Assembly (NCBI GenBank): GCA_030142905.1
Contig: JASJOG010000050.1
Span: forward strand, 719,001 to 783,000
From: Heliopora coerulea
Lineage: Eukaryota > Cnidaria > Anthozoa > Scleralcyonacea > Helioporidae
DNA: 64,000 nt
Reading direction: 5' to 3'
The notes beneath the pieces are model-generated. The model had not been told where the DNA came from, did no database searches, and worked only from the letters and a program-made list of their open reading frames with translations. Numbering within the stretch: the stretch's first letter is position 1; each line of letters begins with the position of its first letter. Shown here one piece after another: positions 56,673 to 64,000 of the stretch. Both the position numbers and the translations under genes were made by a program.

Positions 56673-59600
56673 TTAATTGTCGGACACCTCCTCTAGCAAA
56701 CAAATCTTCGTAACGGGTCTGACATAGGCTCCTCGTTTTGTTTTTACTTCTGCTGATCTCGCCACGCCTTCATCACCTAGAAACACTTTAGTTACGCGTG
56801 CCAACGGCCAGTGCCCACGTGGAGAGTGTTCTTCGACAACCAGAACCAGGTCACCTTCGCGGACGTTTCGCGTAAAGCGGTTCCATTTGCGTCTCTCGGT
56901 CAACTTCGGTAGATACTCGCGTAGCCAACGTTTCCAGAAGTGTTGGGCCATGACTTGCGCATGCCTCCATCTTTTACGGCTGCAAAGATCTTTATCCGTA
57001 ACAACGTCTAGAGGAATTGCAGGATTTGAGCGCCCCAGCAAAAAATGGTTTGGTGTGAGGGCCTCCAGGTCATCAGGATTACCGCTTACGCTAGTTAGCG
57101 GTCGACTGTTGAGAAGGGACTCCGCTTCTGCTACAAAGGTTAAAAGAGTTTCATCGTTCACACATTGCTTGCCGGCAATTGCCTTGAGGGCAACTTTCGA
57201 CGATCTGACGAGGCGTTCCCATATCCCTCCGAAATGCGGCGCCGCGGGTGGGTTAAAGTGCCATTGCACTCCGTCTTGCGATAGCTTGTCTTCAATATGC
57301 TCGTTATTCTACCGTTCAATGGCTTCTCGGATTTCTTTCTCGGCACCAACGAAATTGGTTCCGTTATCTGACCATATATGCGCTGGTTTTCCTCGTCTCG
57401 CCATCATTCTTTGCATCGCCATGATGTACGCATCCGTCTCTAAAGAGTGCGCAATCTCTATGTGGACTGCGCGCGTTGTCATACACGTAAAGAGCGCTCC
57501 GTAGCGTTTTTCAGTCCTCCTTCCAGATCGTACCAGAATAGGGCCGAAGTAGTCCACACCAACGTGATGGAAGACCGGGCTTTGATAGCCAAGACGGGCA
57601 GGAGGCAGATTGGCCATTATTGGCTGGTGAGGTCGAGCTCTTCGAACGCGACAGGAAGCACAGGCACGTGAGACTTTCTGCACAGCGCGAAGACCTTGCA
57701 AAACCCAGTAACGTTCTCTGATTACATTTAGCACATGTGCGTCACCACTGCAACGAAGACGTCGATGGAAGTACGAGACGATGAGACGCGAGACTTCGTG
57801 CTTCGGGTCTAGGATTACTGGATACTTGGTTTCTTCTGGGAGCGGGGCCTTACGAAGTCGGCCACCCACACGGAGTAGTCCTTTCTCATCCAAGTAAGGT
57901 CGTAAAGAAAGGAGTCGACTTCGGTTAGGTAACTCATTACCTTTCATTAAGGCTTGATACTCCAACGGAAAAGATTCCGTTTGCGAGCATTTTACTGTGA
58001 CAGTTTCAGATTGGACAAGTTCTTCGACAGTGAGAGCTGAAAGTGTCCTTTTCTCTCGCGGAAGTCTAGCGTTTCGGATGAATCGATAGATCCATGCCAC
58101 TACCCGGCGATAACGGGTCCAGGATGAGAACTTCTTAGGATCCGGCAACGACGCACTGGTAGAGGCTATGAGTCCTGACCAGGGGTTTCTCTTCACTTCC
58201 TCGTCGTCTGGCTGGATCGTGGCTTTAAAGTTCTCCCGCGGCCAGTTGTCTGGAGATTCCCATAGAAAAGAAGGACCGGTGAGCCAGCGACACTCTGATG
58301 TCATTTCAGAAGCTCTCAACCCGCGTGTACAGTCGTCTGCAGGGTTAAGACGGCCAGGGACAAACCGCCATTGTGATGCGTTACTTGAATCTTGAATCTC
58401 TGCCACTCTGTTTGCGACAAAGGTGTGGAATCGTCGACTTTCGTTGAGTATATACAGGAGGACGGTTTTGGAGTCACTCCAAAATACGGAGTCGGAAAAG
58501 TGGGTAGTAAGTTCTCTTTTTACCGCATCAGCAAGTCGTACTGCCAGGAGGGCTGCTTGGAGTTCCAGACGCGGTATACTGAGCTGTCGGAGCGGGGCCA
58601 CACGTGTCTTTGACATTACGAATGACACACGGATCCTACCATCGGCGAGCACGTATCGGGCATAACAAACCGCACCGAATCCTTTCTCCGAAGCGTCTCC
58701 GAAAACGTGAAGTTCGACGTCTGCATTTTGGAATGCTTCGTCACAGAAACAACGCGAAATTTCAAATTCTTTCAGAAACGAGAGGTCTTCGAGCCAGTTC
58801 TCCCACACGACTTTGTCGCTATCTTCCAGAGGCTCGTCCCAATCTTTCTTCTTGCGCCATAACGTTTGGATGAGGCATTTGGCCGGGAATAGAAATGGCG
58901 CCAGGACACCTAACAGATCGAAGACCGAAGACACTAGGCTTAGGACTCCTCTCTTTGTAATGGCGACTTTGCGAGAGCCCACAGAAAATCGAAAAGCGTC
59001 CGTTTCTGTATTCCACTGCAACCCAAGCGAGCGCTCGACAGGTAGATCCTCCAAATCCAGGTTCAACGAGGGACGGGTTCTTTCGGAGTCGGCTATCTGA
59101 GCCAATACCGCTCGTGAAGAACTGCTCCACTTAGTCAACCGGAATCCTCCTCGGGCTAGTAGGCTGGTTAGTTCGCGCTGCAATTTAACAGCTGTCGTGT
59201 CGTCGGGAACGGATATTAGAAGGTCATCCATGTAAAAGTTTTTCTCCACAGTTTCGAGAGTGGTCGTTGAGAAAGATGGGTCGTCACGATTGTCATCTGC
59301 GGTCTTTCGCAGGATGTAGTTAGCCGTGCAAGGTGATGAAGCTGCTCCAAAGATCATAACCTGCATCTCATAGACGTCGGGGGGTCGGTCACTTTCCAGA
59401 TTACGCCAGAGGAATCTCAGGGCCGGTCGGTCTTTCTCAATGATACGGCACTGGTGGAACATAGCTTCGATGTCAGCTGTCAGGGCCACTCGCTCTTCAC
59501 GGAAGCGCAGTAACACACCACAAAGGTTGTTCAGAAGGTCGGGTCCGACGAGGAGTTGGTCGTTGAGCGAGGTACCGTTGTGTTTGGCTCTGGCATCCAT

Positions 59601-62495
59601 CACTACTCTTACTTTCCCCGGTTTATTAGGATTCATTACTGCGTGGTGAGGTAAGAACCACTGCTTCGGTGTCTTGAAGGCTGCCTCCTGTGGTGACAGT
59701 TTCCGGGCGTAGCCCTTTTCCAGGTACCCATCAATCGTCTCCTTATACTTCTCTGCTATCGTAAGGTTACGCTTCAGATTCCTTTCAGTAGACCGCAAGC
59801 GTTTTTCGGCCATTGCTCGGTTGTCCGGCAGTTGGACGTCGGTATCTTTCCACAGCAGACCAACCTCGTATCGGTTGCCAACGTTCTCGACGGTCTCTTC
59901 GAGAATCTGTATAGCTCTTTTGTCTTCCTTGGATCTTGACGTCTCTTGGTTGTACTTAGTGCCAAAGGTGTCGGTTCTCCACCAATCTTGCATTTGCCGA
60001 TAAAACAAGTCATCAGCAGTCGGCACACGATAAACATGCATGATGTGGCGGCGTTCTTCAGTGACGAAGGACTTAATACAGCCGGTCAAAGTCCATCCGA
60101 AAGCAGTCAGCACTGCTGCTGGGTGACCAGGGGGTCCTCGTCGCACTTCGAGGTGAAGAATGGCTTCCACCACGTTTGCGCCAAGCAGGATAGTAACGTC
60201 TTTGGAATCGACTTCTGGAATCTTCAACTTCGCAAGGTGCGGCCAAGTTTCGATCAACGAGCTCGTTATCTTCTGTCGGGGTAGGTTAAGACGAGGGATT
60301 GTCCAAGCTTCATCAACAGCAAGCCACGTGTTACTTTCAACTGTTGAGCTCACATCAAAGGCGATTTTCTTGGAACGATTAGTGTCTTTCTTAGAGCTTA
60401 CAGTCCCGATGTTGAGCATTTCTTCTTTGCCATCCAGTCCGGCTTCAGTAGCGAAGCTTTCGAGTACCAGCGTCGCTTGGCTACCGGAATCCAGCAAGGC
60501 ATGCGTTTTGACCGTCTTCCCTTGAGGTGTCCGGACCATAACTGGCACAATCTGTAACAGTACAGAGGGGTTACCGTGCTTCACTTTTGCTATACCCACG
60601 AAAACTGGTGCCGCTCCATGAATCAGCGGATGGTGAGATTTTTGACAGTTTTCCACACCACAACGCTTTCGCTGGCTACACTTTCTGGCGCGATGCTCGG
60701 TTGAGCTCAAACAGGAGAAGCACAAATTCTTTTCTTTAGCAATTTGGGCTCTTTGGTCCACAGTTTTTGACGTGAATGTCGGACAGTCCTCTACTTTATG
60801 GTTTCGGGAGCAAACAGGGTACTGGATAACTTCTTGCATTTCGCTTTCTCTCGGCAGCCCTGTCGCAAAGCTTGAAATATCTGAGGAATTCTTACGATTT
60901 CCGCCTGGTTTGCTACCTCGTTTCCCTTTCCCTTTTTCGGATTTCGCGTTTCCGTCGGTCGTGTGGTCGTGAATCAATGACTTCGCTCGTACTCTGACTC
61001 GTAGCCAGTTGTCGAAATCCATCAGGGTAGGTACTTTGGGCTGCATCTTAACTTTCTTATCACCCCATCGGACTTTAAGCGTTTCCGGCAACTTCTTCAC
61101 TGCTCTTCGCACGTTATCTGTAGCTGCCAGGTCGTGGTTGTAATCGAGGCTTTTAAGAGTAGATACAGCGACGTGAACGGTGTTATAGAACGATCGCAGC
61201 TGACCGAAATTGTCCTCCGGAACAGTACAGTGCTCATAGATCGTCTTTAGGTATGCTGCAGCAACTATCTCCTCGTTACCAAACTGTTCCTCGAGTTCAG
61301 TAAGCGCAGCTCGGTACAGATGACCATGATTCAGCATACCTCCTACCGCGTTCCTCGCATCACCAGTTAATGCTCGTTGCAGGTGGGTCATTCGTTGAGT
61401 GTTTGTCAGCGGCTGGTCATGCACCAGACACTTAAACAGAGATATAAAGGCTGGCCACTCTAAAGGACTACCAGAAAACGGTGGTAGCTTCAAGCGAGGT
61501 AACGACCTAGTAAACGCGAATTTTGTTCCGACGTTCTCTCCGACATCATTCGTTGGCTCGTTCGATGAGTTACAAAATTTCTGGACCCAAGAAACGTTCA
61601 GTCTTTCCTCCGTTTCATTGGCTGCTACGACTGGCTTTTCATGGTCCTCAAGTGCCTTCGAGTGTGAATGGTTGAATGGAGTTGATTGATTGTCATTCAC
61701 ATTTGTCTTCAACTGCCCCTCAATCTCGTTGAAGTCACGAAGCCTATTTGTGAGGCTTTCAGGATCTTGTAACTCTTCTTCGCACGCCAGTTGGGCTTCT
61801 AGTCGTGATACTTCAGCTTCATACTCGAGTTTCCTAATGTCTCGATCCTCTTGCCGTTTTCGCTCTTCCTCCTGACGTCGGGTCTCGTTTTCCACCCTTT
61901 TCCTTTCCTCGACACGTCTAATTTCAGCTTCTCTCTTCGCTTGGGTGAGTTTAAGTTCTGCGAGACGTGCCCTTTTACTAGCTTCACTGGATCGTGAAGA
62001 CGCACTAGCACTGGATCGCCGAGACAAGATCGATACTGCAGGTGTCGGAGGTTCGTGCTGCCTTTCTGAGAGCTGAAGTTCAATTTCTTTGAGACAAGCG
62101 TTCACTTCCTGGTTAGATTCTTCAGAAGACTGTAAATTTTCTTGTAAGTCCTCAGGATCTAAGTATGACCCATACTTATCATTCGCAGTCTCGAATTCCT
62201 TTAAGGAATTTTCCAGCTTTGCTGCGAAGTCAGATAATCGTTGGCGACTTCCTCGCGATTCGAGCAGTTTATTTGCAGTAAGTAACTGTCTACTTAACGT
62301 CTCTCTCCTGCGAACGAACAAACTTCTAGCTCTTTCTTTGTTCACATCCCAACTTTCGTCAATTAGCCTTTTAGGGGCTTTCACCTCTCTCTGAGGGCGT
62401 TCATACTGCGTACACGAAGTTTCAATAGCGTTCTCATTAACATCGCCGCTGACCTCAGCTTCCTTTGCAAGGTCCGTGTCGGATTGAGTACTCAT
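56673..62495 (-). pseudogene. BEL/Pao gag-pol polyprotein with one in-frame UAG
   Basis: The frame starts at an ATG about 100 bases after the LTR (MSTQSDTDLAKEAEVSG) and runs 1,728 codons to a TAG at 57309-57311. It then continues in the same frame to the TAA at 56673, 1,941 codons in all. Approximate residues: Glu/Arg-rich coiled coil 130-240; Gag DUF1759-type 335-500 (LKLPPFSGSPLEWPAFI); Cys/His knuckles 575-625; protease near 665 (HALLDSGSQATLV); RT 940-1130 with FYMDDLL near 1087; RNase H 1260-1375 (HVFGDASEKGFGAV); integrase HHCC 1575-1620; core from 1640 (GVDYFGP, WSDNGTNFVGA). The amber codon falls between the second catalytic Asp and the Glu in GGIWERLV. The DUF5641-like tail follows. 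A single point change could explain the stop; readthrough is unproven. Confidence 0.97.
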
Positions 62496-62577
62496 TTCAA
62501 TACTTCAAAAATACGATACAACTATAACGTTCAATTCGGTTCCGATATAGCTTTACGTACCTACTTTAGCGCTTCAA

Positions 62578-62593
62578 CCACTCTCTGCTACCA
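62578..62593 (-). other. tRNA primer-binding site
   Basis: Five bases inside the 5' LTR, on the minus strand, lies TGGTAGCAGAGAGTGG. A TGG start complements the CCA end of a tRNA. The tRNA identity cannot be fixed without a tRNA set from the host. Confidence 0.7.
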
Positions 62594-62598
62594 GCAAA

Positions 62599-62878
62599 TG
62601 TTCGCGAATGCGATTTCGGACGACGTTATCTTCTCGATCTGGTGAGCTGTCACGAATACGCGAGTGGAGACCACAAACATGCTCATGTGTCTTTATTCAA
62701 TATAAAGCGAGTCCAATTGTTCTACAACGTAAACACAACAAACCTCCAAAGGTTTGGCCTCTTTCCGCTCACCACTGACCTTAGAACTTACAACCCCCGT
62801 TGGGAAACCACAAACAGTTCAGTGTATATGTCTTGCTTCGTACCGTCTCGGTCGAATCCTATTTACAACTATAACTCA
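62599..62878 (-). repeat. 5' LTR of the BEL/Pao element
   Basis: In element orientation it starts TGAGTTATAG and ends GCGAACA, and matches the 3' LTR without substitutions. It lacks one T found at the start of the 3' LTR. Confidence 0.95.
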
Positions 62879-62939
62879 CTGATCTGAAAAATAGGACTGG
62901 ATAGAGCAACCCAGGGTTGGACTGCGGGAGAAAATGAAG

Positions 62940-63152
62940 CCCGCGAAATTCAATCAGCGCCATATTGGAGTGACCACTTTCTCGGTAACGTTGTTGTAAG
63001 GCTATTATGAAAATGAGGAAACTCATACGTAGGGCTGTAGTAAACGAAGAGAAAATGTGAAAAGAAACGATAACACATCCCAAAGTGGTAGTGAGGGATC
63101 TGACGATGAAGAATCCAGGTTAGAAAGAAAATTTTCACGGACATTTCACTGG
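62940..63152 (+). other. Possible exon with a GTAAGT donor
   Basis: A plus-strand frame reads NTSQSGSEGSDDEESRLERK and FSRTFHW and ends at 63151 exactly before GTAAGT, a consensus 5' splice site. An acidic Ser-rich stretch before a basic helix is exon-like, but no start, partner exon or family match is visible. Treat it as a candidate only. Confidence 0.2.
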
Positions 63153-63179
63153 TAAGTATGGGGTGTCATTACCGTCAAA

Positions 63180-63535
63180 ACTATTATGTTTCGTTAATAT
63201 CTACCGGTTCATTATTATACAGTTTTTTCGTTATTATTATTCCCAAGTTCATCATGATCATGCAATGTCTAGTTATTAATTTGCATTTCTTTGTTATTAT
63301 TATACACTGCTTTGTTAGTATTATGCACTGTTGATTTGTTATTATTATGCGCTGTTTCTTTATTATAAAGCATTGGTTTGTATTGGCACACACTGTTTCG
63401 TTATTATTGTGCAATGTTTCATTATTTGTACCGATTTGTTATTATTAGGCACTGTTTCAGTATTATTTTGCAATGTTTCGATATTATCATGCACTGTGGC
63501 ATTATTATGCAGTGTTGTACTATTATCATCACCTA
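63180..63535. repeat. About 21-25-bp minisatellite, TTATTATTATGCACTGTTTC type
   Basis: About 14 imperfect units built on GTTATTATTATGCACTG, each followed by TTTC, TTTG or similar. Units drift in length from 18 to 25 bases. The Ile/Thr/Lys/Cys-rich minus-strand frames are translations of it. Confidence 0.85.
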
Positions 63536-63603
63536 GTAAAATTTCATGCGCGTGTGAGTAGCTGGTACGTTGAGCAGGGCAGAAAGACAAACGAACATGC
63601 CGA

Positions 63604-64000
63604 CAGATTTTGATGGCAATCATAAACTTGTCAAATTGTGTTTTGTTCATGGGTGTGAGGATGGCTTCACACCTGTGTATTTACCCTGCAATGCTAACAA
63701 TGAAGCTGCCACAGTATTCTAAAATTTCATAAAAGCAGTAGAAAACTGGGGATTGCCCTCCAGAACCAGGTGTGATGTTGTTAGGGAAGTGAAAATGTGG
63801 ATGTTGTCAAGAATAAGTTAAACACTTGTGGTCCAGGTAAAGGGTCAGCTCTTGTGGGTAAGAGAATGCACAATCAACAAATTGAGCACCTCTGGTGGGA
63901 TGTATTTAAGGATGTTTTAAACAATTGTCACAATCTGTTTTCATTAATGGAGGATCTGAATATCTTGGAGTATTAAGCAGAGAATGACTTATAGTGCTTA
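63604..64000 (+). pseudogene. Integrase-core (DDE) protein relic, runs off the window
   Basis: The frame reads DGNHKLVKLCFVHGCEDGF, TPVYLPCNANNEAATVF, a stop, then NFIKAVENWGLPSRTRCD. In a second frame it continues with GPGKGSALVGKRMHNQQIEH and LWWDVFKDVLNNCHNLFSLM. The blocks match, in order, the integrase-core domain protein family found as dispersed copies in many invertebrates and fish: D near HGxxDGF, D in RxD, E in HNQxIExLW. A deletion has removed the region after RCD. Stops and frameshifts make it a pseudogene. The 3' end is beyond the window. Confidence 0.7.

Larger units (their letters stand above)
56289..62878 (-). mobile_element. BEL/Pao LTR retrotransposon, nearly intact
   Basis: Two LTRs of about 280 bp bound a minus-strand gag-pol gene. 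All expected parts are in BEL/Pao order: 5' LTR, primer-binding site, Gag, zinc knuckles, protease, RT, RNase H, integrase, polypurine tract, 3' LTR. LTR identity and the long open frame indicate a very young insertion. The only lesion found in the coding part is one amber codon. The flanks (GTTGT on the left, CTGAT on the right) do not show the expected short target duplication. Confidence 0.97.

Noticed and set aside
57447..62394. Numerous plus-strand frames of 60-121 codons, and the 205-codon frame at 56887-57504
   Set aside because: They are antisense shadows of the BEL/Pao gag-pol frame.

Overview
The window reads as metazoan nuclear DNA: AT-rich, gene-poor and packed with decayed mobile elements. 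No ribosomal RNA, bacterial operon, CRISPR array or convincing multi-exon host gene can be supported. The mixture of BEL/Pao, Ty3/gypsy, Penelope-like, CR1/L2/Jockey-type LINE, pogo/Tigger and hAT relics, plus many foldback MITEs and long GATA/TA microsatellites, suits an invertebrate. An anthozoan cnidarian (coral or anemone) is my best guess from the style of the repeats, but nothing in the sequence proves the taxon.

Layout. 0-10 kb holds a tetranucleotide microsatellite, a LINE 3' tail, a broken minus-strand LINE reverse transcriptase (3.3-4.6 kb) flanked by inverted copies of another repeat, a perfect 32-bp palindrome and several foldbacks. 9.4-10.06 kb is a TIR element of about 650 bp. 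10-18 kb is nearly empty apart from foldbacks and an ATAAATG-type minisatellite. 18.2-25 kb carries a hAT-like MITE and three copies of a foldback family with tRNA-like promoter boxes. 26.9-27.6 kb is a LINE C-terminal fragment. 29.25-30.35 kb is an internally deleted pogo/Tigger transposon with TA duplications. 30.4-38 kb is a ruined Ty3/gypsy element that has served as a landing pad: its integrase is split by a hAT element with a perfect 8-bp duplication, and it also holds a Penelope-like fragment, a tRNA-like foldback and three further MITEs or foldbacks. 42.1-46.5 kb holds a LINE, then two Penelope-like relics meeting tail to tail. 53.1-54.4 kb is a pogo-type element carrying a frameshifted HIRAN-like domain, next to a hAT transposase pseudogene. 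56.3-62.9 kb is a nearly intact BEL/Pao retrotransposon on the minus strand: identical LTRs and one long gag-pol frame broken by a single UAG inside the integrase. The window ends in a minisatellite and a decayed DDE integrase-core gene.

The only element that looks recently active is the BEL copy. Everything else is non-autonomous or broken. The best second-look items are the HIRAN-like cargo inside a pogo-type transposon, three hammerhead-ribozyme-like cores (two next to or in Penelope-like 3' sequence), the foldbacks built from tRNA-like arms, and the nested hAT/gypsy insertion.
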